A stretch of DNA of 64,000 nt, from contig NZ_CP109007.1 of assembly GCF_036226665.1 (NCBI RefSeq), forward strand, positions 2,706,501-2,770,500, in the 5' to 3' direction. Below the pieces are notes generated by a model. The model worked only from the letters and a program-made list of their open reading frames with translations. It did not search any database and was not told the origin of the DNA. A program made the position numbers and the translations under genes. Positions 44,602 through 54,721 of this stretch are shown here, piece by piece (within the stretch, counting starts at the first letter, position 1; every line of letters begins with the position of its first letter). Source of the stretch: Streptomyces sp. NBC_00691. Its GTDB lineage: Bacteria > Actinomycetota > Actinomycetes > Streptomycetales > Streptomycetaceae.

Positions 44602-45981
44602 ATGACCACCACGACCGGCCCCCAGCCCCCTGTCGACTCGCTCCGCGGTGCCGTGCGCGGCACCGTCGTGACCCGCGGCGACCCCTCGTACGACGAGGCC
44701 CGCCGGGTCTACAACGCCCTGCACGACCGCCGCCCGGCCGTCGTCGTCCACGCCGTGGACGCCGGCGACGTGATCGCGGCGGTGCTCCACGCCCGGGAGC
44801 ACGAGCTCCCGCTGGCCGTGCGCGGCGGCTCCCACTCGGTCGCCGGCTTCGGCACCGTGGACGACGGCCTCGTCGTCGACCTGTCCCGGATGCGGGGCGT
44901 CCGGGTCGACCCGGCCGCCCGTACGGCGCGTGCCGAGGGCGGCGCCACCTGGGGCGACTTCGACCACGCCACCCACGCCTTCGGGCTCGCGACCACCGGC
45001 GGGGTGATCTCCACGACCGGCATCGGCGGCCTCACGCTCGGCGGCGGCATGGGTCACCTGGCCCGCCGCCACGGCCTGAGCTGCGACAACCTGATCGCGG
45101 CGGACGTGGTGACCGCCGAGGGCACCCTGGTCTCCTGCGACACCGAGCGGAACGCGGACCTGTTCTGGGCGCTGCGCGGCGGCGGCGGCAACTTCGGCGT
45201 CGCCGTCTCCCTCGCGTACCGGCTGCACCCGGTCGCGGACGTCTTCGGCGGCCTGACCTGCTACCCCCTGGACGGGGACGTGGCCCGCGCATGGCGGGAG
45301 CTGATCGCGGACTCCCCGGAGGAGCTGAACTCGATCCTGGTCCTCGCGCTCGGCCCGGAGGAACCGTTCCTCCCGGAGCGCTGGCACGGCCGCCCGATCT
45401 GCGCCGCGTTCACCTGTTTCAGCGGCCCGGAGGCGGAGGACGGGAAGGTCCTCGCCCGCCTGGACGGGCTCGGCCCGGTCGTCGGCCGCTTCATGGAGCG
45501 GATGCCGTACCCGGTGATCAACACGCTCTTCGACGAGCAACTGCCGGCCGGGCTGTACCACTACTGGAAGGGCAACTTCAGCCGCGAGCTGTCGGACGGG
45601 GCGATCGCGGCGCACATGGAGTACGGCGCGACGATGCCGTCCCTCGAATCGGACACGGCGATCTTCCCGATCGACGGCGCCTGCCGGCGGGTGGGCCCGG
45701 AGGAGACCGCGTTCGCGTACCGGGACGCCGCCTTCTCGCACTCCTTCGGCGGCACCTGGACCGACCCGGCGGACTCGGCGCGCAACATCGCCTGGACCCG
45801 CGCCTACGACGCGGCCCTGCGCCCGCACACCCAGGAGGGCGGCTACGTCAACTTCATGGACACCGACGACCAGGACCGCGTACGGGTCAACTACCGCCAG
45901 AACTACGCGCGCCTGAGGACGGTCAAGCGCCGGTACGACCCCGACAACGTGTTCCGGCTGAACCGGAACATCGCGCCCTGA
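44602..45981 (+). CDS. FAD-binding oxidoreductase (berberine-bridge type)
   Basis: 459 aa from the ATG preceded by CGGAGG at 3 bp. VAO/PCMH FAD domain with VRGGSHSVAGFG (His for covalent flavin attachment), GGVISTTGIGGLTLGGGMGHLARRHGLSCDNL and the C-terminal BBE motif VNFMDTDDQDRVRVNYRQNYARLRTVKRRYDPDNVFRLNRNI. The second (Cys) flavin anchor of bicovalent enzymes appears absent: the region reads GGGMGHLARRHGL. Substrate unknown. Confidence 0.92.
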   Translation: MTTTTGPQPPVDSLRGAVRGTVVTRGDPSYDEARRVYNALHDRRPAVVVHAVDAGDVIAAVLHAREHELPLAVRGGSHSVAGFGTVDDGLVVDLSRMRGVRVDPAARTARAEGGATWGDFDHATHAFGLATTGGVISTTGIGGLTLGGGMGHLARRHGLSCDNLIAADVVTAEGTLVSCDTERNADLFWALRGGGGNFGVAVSLAYRLHPVADVFGGLTCYPLDGDVARAWRELIADSPEELNSILVLALGPEEPFLPERWHGRPICAAFTCFSGPEAEDGKVLARLDGLGPVVGRFMERMPYPVINTLFDEQLPAGLYHYWKGNFSRELSDGAIAAHMEYGATMPSLESDTAIFPIDGACRRVGPEETAFAYRDAAFSHSFGGTWTDPADSARNIAWTRAYDAALRPHTQEGGYVNFMDTDDQDRVRVNYRQNYARLRTVKRRYDPDNVFRLNRNIAP

Positions 45982-45988
45982 GCGGGTC

Positions 45989-46648
45989 CTACGCGACCGT
46001 CCGGGCCGAGGCGAGCAGCCGCACGACGTCGTCCGGGGCGAGCGCGAGCGCGTTGCCGACCGTTCCCAGGACCTCCTGCTCGGCCGGGCGGTAGGCCCCG
46101 TCGGCGAGGGCGATCCGGGCGGCCTGGAGCAGGATCGACTCCCGGCCCGAGGGCGCCAGGTGCGGGGTGAGGGGCTCCAGGGCCTCGTGCAGCTCGATCG
46201 CGAGGAGCGCGCCCTCGGGGTTCACCTCGGGCATGAAGCGCCCGGTGTCGGCCTCCAGGGCCTCGACGAGGTCGACGAGCTGGACGGCGGTGCACTCGGC
46301 GAATCCGGCGGACCTGACGGCGCTCACGGCCCGGTCCAGGACCGCTCGCGAGTCGGTGCCGCCGGCCGCGAGCACGGCGAGGGCGACGGTGTGCACGGCG
46401 TCCCGCAGCATCGCGGAGAAGCGGCTGGTCGTGGGGTGGTCGAGCACCTCCGTACCGAAGTGCGTGTGACAGGCCGCGCACTCGACGACGGGGCCCGTAC
46501 AGCCCCGGGGCAGGACCGGGACGCCCAGGACGGCGAAACGGCGGCGGCCGGTGCGGCGCCGGTAGTTGCGGTCGCCGCCGCACTCCTCGCAGAAGAACTC
46601 GCCGTCCCCGACCGTGTTCCAGGAGGTGCGGATTCCGCAGACGCCCAC
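45989..46648 (-). CDS. TerB-like protein with N-terminal zinc ribbon
   Basis: 219 aa from the GTG at 46648 (an upstream ATG would add 30 residues). N-terminal Cys pairs CGIRT, FFCEECGGD and CAACHTHFG form one or two zinc ribbons; the rest is an all-helical TerB-type domain (AVLAAGGTDSRAVLDRAVSAVRSAGF; ILLQAARIALADGAYRPAEQEVLGTVGNALAL). TerB proteins are linked to tellurite resistance and membrane stress, but mechanism is unclear. No other ter gene is near. Confidence 0.8.
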   Translation of the reverse strand: MGVCGIRTSWNTVGDGEFFCEECGGDRNYRRRTGRRRFAVLGVPVLPRGCTGPVVECAACHTHFGTEVLDHPTTSRFSAMLRDAVHTVALAVLAAGGTDSRAVLDRAVSAVRSAGFAECTAVQLVDLVEALEADTGRFMPEVNPEGALLAIELHEALEPLTPHLAPSGRESILLQAARIALADGAYRPAEQEVLGTVGNALALAPDDVVRLLASARTVA

Positions 46649-46739
46649 TTTCCCACCACGTGAATTCCGGGCAGACCGCACACGCACCTCCTCAACGGCC
46701 CGGCTGCACTGCCGGCGTTGGCGTGATGTTAGCCACATC

Positions 46740-46968
46740 CTTGATGTGGCGTCAGCACCCCGTCAGGACTTCACAGCGGAGTTGGCCGAGACACGTCATT
46801 GACCGCGGAGCGCGGCGGCGGCGCTTTCCGAAGGCCAGGAAGCCTCCGCCGGCCAGGCCTGCCGCCTCCACCGGGCCGATCGCACCGGATTCGATGGCCG
46901 AAGCGGTCGTCGCGAGATCACTCTCCGGGGTGGCCCGGAGCCCGGAAACATCACCCGGGCCGGAGACG
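46740..46968. other. Intergenic region between TerB-like gene and leuA
   Basis: Together with the terminator it spans about 370 bp (46649-47020). It contains a near-repeat of GATGTGGC around 46725-46755 and no convincing gene on either strand. Confidence 0.4.
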
Positions 46969-47007
46969 GGACGGCCCCGCCCCCCTCGGAAGGGTGCGGG
47001 GCCGTCT
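46969..47007 (-). terminator. Terminator after leuA
   Basis: 12-bp stem around ACGGCCCCGC/GCGGGGCCGT (one G-T pair), 13 bp downstream of the leuA stop codon on the minus strand. Confidence 0.7.
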
Positions 47008-47020
47008 CCTGAGGACCGGG

Positions 47021-48865
<1,845 letters not shown>

Positions 48866-48871
48866 CTACGA

Positions 48872-48919
48872 CTACAGGCCCTCGCCGCGGCAGCTAAGGA
48901 GAAGCAGCCCGAAACGCAT
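48872..48919 (-). CDS. leuA leader peptide
   Basis: 15 codons: MRFGLLLLSCRGEGL then TAG. Four successive Leu codons (CTG CTT CTC CTT) make it a classical attenuation leader; the same peptide is known before leuA in other actinobacteria. The GGCCT...AGGCC hairpin at 48863-48880 overlaps its stop. Ribosome stalling when leucyl-tRNA is scarce would change folding of the region before leuA. Confidence 0.85.
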   Translation of the reverse strand: MRFGLLLLSCRGEGL

Positions 48920-49078
48920 GATGTGCCGCAGCCTAGCCCAGGGACGTCGGAGACGGACGTCCCGTATCAGTATGCGGGACGGCGTCGGCGTCAAGGGCGA
49001 ACAGTGACGCATCACTCCATTTCGCCAATCCTCGTCTCATCCCGTGACAGTGGGCTCACTCAGTGCCACATTGCGAGC

Positions 49079-50131
49079 ATGACTCCCCAGACGCCCGTCT
49101 TCTGCTCGATCGTCCCTCCGCACCTCCTGGAGCACCTGGCGCACTCCGCGAACCCGGCCGTCGCCGCGGCCGCGCGCCGCACGCTCATCGCGGACGCCTC
49201 GGCCCGTACGTTCCGGATCCTGCCGCTGCCCGGCACCGCGCCCACGCTCAGCCCCGCCGAGGCCGGGAAGCCGCACCGCACGATCTACGACTGCGAGCGC
49301 GGCACCGACCTTCCCGGGACGAAGGTCCGCGGCGAGGGCGACGCCGCGACCGGGGACGCCACCGTCAACCGGGCGTACGCCGGCCTCGGTGCCACCTTCG
49401 ACCTCTTCCTGAACGCCTTCGGGCACAACTCCATCGACGGCTCCGGGCTGCCGCTGCTCGCCTCCGTCCACTACGACGAGAAGTACGGCAACGCCTTCTG
49501 GAACGGCGAGCAGATGGTGTTCGGCGACGGCGACGACGAGATCTTCCTCGACTTCACCCTTCCCGTGGACGTCATCGGCCACGAGCTCGCCCACGGCTTC
49601 ACCCAGTACTCGGCGAACCTGGAGTACTTCAGCCAGTCCGGCGCCCTCAACGAGTCGGTCTCCGACGTCTTCGGCTCCCTCGTGAAGCAGTACGCCCTCG
49701 GCCAGACCGCCGACACCGCCGACTGGCTCATCGGCGAGGGCCTCTTCCACCCGAACGTGGAGGGCGCGGCGCTGCGCTCCATGAAGGCCCCGGGCACCGC
49801 GTACGACGACGACGTCCTCGGCAAGGACCCGCAGCCCGGCCACATGGACGACTACGTCCGCACCGGCCGCGACAACGGCGGTGTCCACATCAACTCGGGC
49901 ATCCCCAACCACGCCTTCTACCTGGCGGCGACCGAGCTGGGCGGCAACGCCTGGGAGCGGGCCGGGCAGATCTGGTACGACGTGATGACCGGCGGGACCC
50001 TCACCCCCGAGGCCCGGTTCTCCGAGTTCGCGGCGGCCACGGTGGTGGCGGCACGGGCGCGGTACGGCGACGGGGAGGAGATCCAGGCCGTCCTGAAGGC
50101 CTGGTCGGCGGTGGGCGTTCCGACCGACTGA
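49079..50131 (+). CDS. M4 family metalloprotease (protealysin-like)
   Basis: 350 aa with no signal peptide. A short N-terminal propeptide-like part (MTPQTPVFCSIVPPHLLEHLAH, the protealysin PPL motif) precedes the thermolysin-type domain with zinc motif VIGHELAHGFTQYS (about 165-178), Glu ligand in GALNESVSD (about 190) and GGVHINSGIPNHAFY. The absence of a signal suggests cytoplasmic location or non-classical release. The following small gene is a likely inhibitor. Confidence 0.93.
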   Translation: MTPQTPVFCSIVPPHLLEHLAHSANPAVAAAARRTLIADASARTFRILPLPGTAPTLSPAEAGKPHRTIYDCERGTDLPGTKVRGEGDAATGDATVNRAYAGLGATFDLFLNAFGHNSIDGSGLPLLASVHYDEKYGNAFWNGEQMVFGDGDDEIFLDFTLPVDVIGHELAHGFTQYSANLEYFSQSGALNESVSDVFGSLVKQYALGQTADTADWLIGEGLFHPNVEGAALRSMKAPGTAYDDDVLGKDPQPGHMDDYVRTGRDNGGVHINSGIPNHAFYLAATELGGNAWERAGQIWYDVMTGGTLTPEARFSEFAAATVVAARARYGDGEEIQAVLKAWSAVGVPTD

Positions 50132-50152
50132 TTCGGCTGGTACACAGGTCCC

Positions 50153-50404
50153 ATGCGGATTCGAGTGCGGCGCACGGGCGGTTTCGCGGGCATCGAGCGG
50201 TCGGCGGAGGTGGAGGTCTCGGGCCCCGAGTGGGAGTCCCTCGCCGGCGCCGTGCTCGCCGACGGCGACGACGAGCACCAGGGCGTGCCGGACGGCTTCC
50301 GGTACGAGATCACCGTCGACGCCCGCACGGTCCGCTGCCTCGACCCGCGTCTGACGGAAGCACAGAGGACCCTCGTCACGAGGGTCCTCAAGGAAGGCGC
50401 CTAG
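50153..50404 (+). CDS. Probable protealysin inhibitor (emfourin-like)
   Basis: 83 aa, 21 bp after the M4 protease. MRIRVRRTGGFAGIERSAEVEVSG...FRYEITVDARTVRC matches my memory of emfourin (M4in), the inhibitor encoded beside protealysin-type proteases. A perfect 11-bp hairpin (50365-50389) lies inside the last codons and may end transcription. Confidence 0.75.
   Translation: MRIRVRRTGGFAGIERSAEVEVSGPEWESLAGAVLADGDDEHQGVPDGFRYEITVDARTVRCLDPRLTEAQRTLVTRVLKEGA
50365..50389 (+). terminator. Hairpin within the 3' end of the emfourin-like gene
   Basis: GAGGACCCTCG-TCA-CGAGGGTCCTC, perfect 11-bp stem within codons 71-79. Candidate intragenic terminator; no T-run. Confidence 0.5.
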
Positions 50405-50460
50405 ACCGTCCGCCGGCCTCCGGCCGGACGGTGGGGGCCGGCGGACGGTGGGGGCCGGGC

Positions 50461-51402
50461 TCAGAAACCGAGCTTGCGGAGCTGCTTCGGGTCGCGCTGC
50501 CAGTCCTTCGCGACCTTGACGTGGAGGTCGAGGAAGACCGGGGTGCCGAGGAGGGCCTCGATGTGCTTGCGGGACTTCATGCCGACCTCCTTGAGGCGAC
50601 TGCCCTTCGGGCCGATGATGATGCCCTTCTGGCTGGGGCGCTCGATGTACACGTTGGCGTGGATGTCGAGCAGCGGCCGGTCCGCCGGGCGGTTCTCGCG
50701 CGGGATCATCTCCTCGACGACCACCGCGATCGAGTGCGGCAGCTCGTCCCGTACGCCTTCGAGCGCGGCCTCGCGGATCAGCTCCGCGACCATGACCTGC
50801 TCCGGCTCGTCCGTGAGGTCGCCCTCCGGGTAGAGCGGCGGGGACTCGGGAAGCAGCGGGATCAGCAGGTCGGCGACGAGCTGGACCTGCTTGTTGCCGA
50901 CGGCGGAGACCGGCACGATCTGCGCCCACTCGAAGCCCAGCTCCTTGCCGAGCTGGTCGACGGCGATCAGCTGCTCGGCGAGGGTCTTGGAGTCGACCAG
51001 GTCGGTCTTGGTGATGATCGCGACCTTGGGGGTCTTCTTGATCCCGGCGAGTTCCTTGGCGATGAACTTGTCGCCGGGGCCGAGCTTCTGGTCGGCGGGC
51101 AGGCAGAAGCCGATCACGTCGACCTCGGCCCAGGTGGTGCGCACGACGTCGTTGAGCCGCTCGCCCAGGAGGGTGCGCGGCTTGTGGAGGCCGGGGGTGT
51201 CCACCAGGATCAGCTGCGCCTCGGGGCGGTGCACGATGCCGCGGACGGTGTGCCGGGTGGTCTGCGGCCGGTTCGAGGTGATGGCCACCTTCTGGCCGAC
51301 CAGAGCGTTCGTGAGAGTGGACTTGCCCGCGTTGGGGCGGCCGACGAAGCAGGCGAAGCCGGCCCGGTGGACGGCTTCGGTTTCTTGGTTGCGAGCGCTC
51401 AT
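50461..51402 (-). CDS. era: GTPase Era
   Basis: 313 aa from the ATG at 51402 (another ATG 9 bp upstream is possible). G1 GRPNAGKST, switch region SNRPQTTRHTVRG, G3 DTPGLHKP, G4 TKTDLV, and C-terminal KH domain with GIIIGPKGSRLKEVG. Binds 16S rRNA 3' end during 30S maturation. In many actinobacteria it follows ybeY, corC and a cytidine-deaminase-like gene; here the surface-protein locus intervenes. Confidence 0.96.
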   Translation of the reverse strand: MSARNQETEAVHRAGFACFVGRPNAGKSTLTNALVGQKVAITSNRPQTTRHTVRGIVHRPEAQLILVDTPGLHKPRTLLGERLNDVVRTTWAEVDVIGFCLPADQKLGPGDKFIAKELAGIKKTPKVAIITKTDLVDSKTLAEQLIAVDQLGKELGFEWAQIVPVSAVGNKQVQLVADLLIPLLPESPPLYPEGDLTDEPEQVMVAELIREAALEGVRDELPHSIAVVVEEMIPRENRPADRPLLDIHANVYIERPSQKGIIIGPKGSRLKEVGMKSRKHIEALLGTPVFLDLHVKVAKDWQRDPKQLRKLGF

Positions 51403-51432
51403 GGGGGCCATTGTCCCCGATGAGCGCCCGCC

Positions 51433-52401
51433 TCACGTACTCACGTGCGCACTCGGCTCCGTGCGGGCCGCCCGGTGGCGCCGGATCCGCAGGCCCAGGA
51501 GGCCCGCGGCGCCCCCGACGAGCAGGGTCGCGGCGGCGAGCCAGGGCAGGGCGAGGAAGGACACCGTGCCGGTTTCCCGCACGTCCTTCGCGGTGGCGGT
51601 GAGGGTGATGTCGCCCCAGTCGAGCTGCGGGGAGCCGGTCCACCGCTCGGTGAGCCGGATCTTCTGCCGGGGCAGCAGCTCGGACGGCACCGTGGCGAGG
51701 TCGCGGGCGAGGAGGGTGCGTCCGAAGAGGCCCTCCGCCCTGAGGGCGACCTTGGGGTTGAGGGTGACGTTGCCCCGGTTGTGCAGCGTGTACGAGACGA
51801 CCGCGCTGCTGGTGCCGGCGCCGGGGACCAGCGGCCGGTCCTGGTCGACGGTCACGTCCTCGACGCCGAGGGCGGGCACGGTCGGTCCGTTGACCCGCAG
51901 GTAGAGGCGGGCGGCGACGGCGCGCTGGACGCCGACGGCGACGGCGCCCTTCCCGCCGGGGCTGATCCGCTCGTCGAGGGCGACGAGCGCCCCCGGGTGG
52001 TCGCCGGGGTCGGCGTCGGCGGGGACGGTCAGCGTGTACCGGACGGTGACGGCGGAGCCGGGCGGGACGGTGATCCGGGTCCGCTCGGGCGTGATCCAGG
52101 CACCGGCGCCGGTCTGCCTCTCCCGCTGGGTGCGGACGGCGAAGCCGCCGTCCCGGTCGGTGTTGTAGGCGTCGGCGCCGTAGAGCCGGAAGGTCAGCGG
52201 GGCGGCCGTCTTGTTGGCGACGGTGACCTTGTCGGTGAGCGTGGAGCCCGGATCGGCGGTGAGGAAGAAGTAGGGGCGGCTGCCGAGCCGGGCGGCGGCC
52301 GGATAGACGGCCCACTCGCCGTTCTCGGCGGCCCGTGCGTGCGGGGCGGGGCCCAGGAGGAGGAGCAGGACGCTCAGGAGGAGTACGTACAGCGTGCGCA
52401 C
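51433..52401 (-). CDS. DUF916 / WxL-interacting surface protein
   Basis: 322 aa from the GTG at 52401. Signal peptide TLYVLLLSVLLLLLGPAPHARA, then an Ig-like domain with WAVYPAAARLGSRPYFFLTADPGSTLTDKV (DUF916, WxL protein peptidoglycan domain) and VTVRYTLTVPADADPGDHPGALVAL; a C-terminal membrane helix (FLALPWLAAATLLVGGAAGLLGL) and basic tail RIRRHR. In Firmicutes such proteins bind peptidoglycan and WxL proteins. It is 62 bp after the WxL-like gene on the same strand. Confidence 0.8.
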   Translation of the reverse strand: MRTLYVLLLSVLLLLLGPAPHARAAENGEWAVYPAAARLGSRPYFFLTADPGSTLTDKVTVANKTAAPLTFRLYGADAYNTDRDGGFAVRTQRERQTGAGAWITPERTRITVPPGSAVTVRYTLTVPADADPGDHPGALVALDERISPGGKGAVAVGVQRAVAARLYLRVNGPTVPALGVEDVTVDQDRPLVPGAGTSSAVVSYTLHNRGNVTLNPKVALRAEGLFGRTLLARDLATVPSELLPRQKIRLTERWTGSPQLDWGDITLTATAKDVRETGTVSFLALPWLAAATLLVGGAAGLLGLRIRRHRAARTEPSAHVST

Positions 52402-52463
52402 GAGTCGAAAACCCCCGGGGTGCGGAGCGGGCCGGCCGGGTGCGCGCCCGGCCCGCACGGTGG

Positions 52464-53795
52464 TCAGGACAGGGTGAGCGTCAGCACGCCCGCGTACGAG
52501 CCCGGCGCGGTGAAGGCCGGGACGTCGAGGGAGAGCCCCGCGTCGATCGTGAACTCGCCGCCCGTGAGGGCGCCGTTCGGCGTGGAGGCGAGGGTCGCGC
52601 CGCCGCTGCCGACCGGACCGGACGAGCCGGCCGCGCAGGCGCTGGGGCTGCCGGCCTTGGCGGTGCAGGCCGGGGTCCAGCTGAGGCCGCCGGCGCCGAT
52701 GGAGCCGCCGGTGCCGGTGAAGTCGGTGACCTTGCCGGTGAGGGACCAGCCCGCGGGGCCGCCGCGGAAGTCCTTCACGGTCACCGTCTTGAGGTCGCCG
52801 GTCGCCGCGCCGCCCTGACCGAAGTCGACGGACGACAGCTCGACGGCGTCCCCCGCCTGGGTCATGGACAGCTCACCGGCGGTGACGGCCGCGGTGATGG
52901 TCTGGCTGTTCGGCGGCGCCGGTACGACGACCTTGTACGCGGCCGGGCCGGCGCCCTTGCCGGGGTCCCAGGCCGCCCCCTCGTAGGCCACGATCCCGGT
53001 GGTCGTCACGTCGTTGACCTTGAGGCGCGCGGCGAAGGAGCCCTCGCTGTCGGTCGTGACGGTCATCCTGTCCGCGGTCTCCGCCGCCCCGGCGCGGCCG
53101 ACGACGGTGACGTCGGTGAGCGGGGTGAACTTCGACCCGTTGACGGTCACCCGGACGCCCGGGTCGCCGGACGCGGTGTCGAGGGCCAGCGCGCGGGTGT
53201 TGGGGCTGGTCACGGGGCTGGCGACGACCGTCTCCGAGACGGGGGCGGGCGGGTTGAGCACCGTGCAGGGGGTGTCCAGCTCCATGAGGTAGCTGGTGTG
53301 GATGTTGTAGTCGCCGGGCGAGAGGGTGATCGACCCGGCCTGGGTGACGGTGAACGTGCCGGTCATCGAGAAGGCCGGGAAGGAGCCCTTGCCGGGGACC
53401 GGCGGGTTCTTCTTGGGGCCGTTGACGGTGACCGCGCCGCTCTGGGCGCCGCCGAGGGTGACCTTGCCGCTGGGCGTCATGATGTCGGCCGGCAGCGCGA
53501 GGTCGACCGGGTTGGACGCGGCGGGCTTGGTGATCGTGTACGTCACGGTGACCGTCTCGCCGACCTTGGGACTGGCCTTGTCGACGGTGATCTCGGCGGT
53601 GGTGGTGCCCGTGATGGGCGGGATGCCGGCGATCGGCGGCGGGACGCAGCGGGTCTGGAATTCCACCGGCTGGGAGGTGGTCGTCGCGCCGGCCGGGGCC
53701 GCGAGCGCGCCTCCTGCGACCGCGAGCGCGGTGGCGCCGAGGACGGCGGTCCAGCGCCGTCTTCGGGCCGCCGCCCGGGATCGGGTGAGTGCCAT
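52464..53795 (-). CDS. Large secreted surface protein with WxL-like C-terminus
   Basis: 443 aa from the ATG at 53795. Signal peptide (RRRRWTAVLGATALAVAGGALAAPAGA), a first beta-domain (residues 30-150, ending KKNPPVPGKGS), an Ig/IPT-like middle (GDPGVRVTVNGSKFTPLTDVTVVG, near 210) and a C-terminal domain with VTVKDFRGGPAGWSLTGKVTDFTG and final SYAGVLTLTLS. The GWSL and YxxxLTLxL signatures resemble the WxL domain of low-GC Gram-positives, and a DUF916 partner follows. This assignment is inference. Confidence 0.7.
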   Translation of the reverse strand: MALTRSRAAARRRRWTAVLGATALAVAGGALAAPAGATTTSQPVEFQTRCVPPPIAGIPPITGTTTAEITVDKASPKVGETVTVTYTITKPAASNPVDLALPADIMTPSGKVTLGGAQSGAVTVNGPKKNPPVPGKGSFPAFSMTGTFTVTQAGSITLSPGDYNIHTSYLMELDTPCTVLNPPAPVSETVVASPVTSPNTRALALDTASGDPGVRVTVNGSKFTPLTDVTVVGRAGAAETADRMTVTTDSEGSFAARLKVNDVTTTGIVAYEGAAWDPGKGAGPAAYKVVVPAPPNSQTITAAVTAGELSMTQAGDAVELSSVDFGQGGAATGDLKTVTVKDFRGGPAGWSLTGKVTDFTGTGGSIGAGGLSWTPACTAKAGSPSACAAGSSGPVGSGGATLASTPNGALTGGEFTIDAGLSLDVPAFTAPGSYAGVLTLTLS

Positions 53796-53877
53796 GGGTG
53801 TGCCCCCTCCTGAGGGATGAGTGGGCGCCATTGACGGCTGCGGGCGGAGAGAAGTCAATGCAAGCGAGAGACATCGA

Positions 53878-53892
53878 CTGATGACCCATCAG
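53878..53892. promoter_or_regulatory. CTGATG-N3-CATCAG inverted repeat
   Basis: Perfect 6-3-6 repeat 82 bp upstream of the large surface-protein gene. A related repeat, CTGACG-N3-CGTCGG, lies at 54554-54568 before the small surface-protein gene. Confidence 0.45.
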
Positions 53893-53967
53893 ATACTGTC
53901 AAGATCCTCGAACCGAAGACGTTTCCGCAGGTCAGACATCCTTTCAGGGATGCCGGAACACGACGGA

Positions 53968-53996
53968 GACCGGTGCCGCCCAGGGCGACACCGGTC
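53968..53996 (-). terminator. Terminator after the small surface-protein gene
   Basis: 14-bp stem with one mismatch (GACCGGTGCCGCCC against GGGCGACACCGGTC), single-base loop, 16 bp past the stop of the gene at 54012-54488. Confidence 0.6.
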
Positions 53997-54011
53997 CGTG
54001 GGGTGCGGGGC

Positions 54012-54488
54012 TCAGCTGAAGACGAACGGTCCCGGCGACTGCGAGGTCAGCGCGTCACAGTTCACCGTGACCCCGAAGATCACCATCTTGAGGGCGACAC
54101 CCGCGAAGTACGAGTTGAGGCTGTCGCCGGAGGCCACGGTCCCGCTGAGAGGTCCGATGGTCACGGGCCCCACGGGGAGCGCCGGGTTCTTCTTGCCGCT
54201 GAAGACCCGTGTACCGCCGCCGGCCTTGGCCAGCGTCAGCGTGGCGTTGATCTGGTCGGCGCCGACCGGGATCGGGGTCGTCACGGACGAGGTGAGGGTG
54301 ATGGTGGCGGCGGTGCCGCTCTGCGTCGCGACGAGGGTGGCGCTGCCGCCACCCCACGAACCGCAGTCGTACGTCGCCGTGGCCGACCCCGGCGAGACGG
54401 CGGCGGCCGTCGGCGCGAAGGCGAGCGAGGCGGCGGCGATTCCTCCGGCGACGACCGCGACGGTCCCTAAGGTGCTTCTGCTTCTCAT
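54012..54488 (-). CDS. Small secreted surface protein
   Basis: 158 aa from the ATG at 54488. Signal peptide (TLGTVAVVAGGIAAASLAFAPTAAA), mature beta-rich domain with two Cys (YDCGSWGGG; TVNCDAL, probable disulfide). The stretch GKKNPALPVGPVTIGPL recalls GPKKNPPVPGKGS in the larger neighbour, so the two share one domain type. No anchor visible. Likely part of the same surface system. Confidence 0.75.
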   Translation of the reverse strand: MRSRSTLGTVAVVAGGIAAASLAFAPTAAAVSPGSATATYDCGSWGGGSATLVATQSGTAATITLTSSVTTPIPVGADQINATLTLAKAGGGTRVFSGKKNPALPVGPVTIGPLSGTVASGDSLNSYFAGVALKMVIFGVTVNCDALTSQSPGPFVFS

Positions 54489-54553
54489 GGCGAGTTCGAA
54501 CCCCTTCCGATGACGAACGCAGGGGGTGCGGACACTGCGTGGACGGTGAAGAT

Positions 54554-54568
54554 CTGACGGTCCGTCGG
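54554..54568. promoter_or_regulatory. CTGACG-N3-CGTCGG inverted repeat
   Basis: 6-3-6 repeat with one mismatch, 65 bp upstream of the small surface-protein gene; related in form to that at 53878-53892. Confidence 0.4.
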
Positions 54569-54721
54569 GCGGACCGGTGTTCATTGAGACGCAGACGGCA
54601 TGGGAAGGCAAGAGAAGATGCGGTGATCCTTCACAAACACACAAAAGCCAGGAGGACCCGGCGCGCACGCCAGGCCCTCCTGTCCGGTTCTCGTCGCCCG
54701 CCCGCGGGGCGACCGGGCCGC

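Noticed and set aside
46752..47020. Minus-strand frame ending after the leuA terminator region
   Set aside because: It continues a shadow frame of leuA and crosses the terminator; no start signal.
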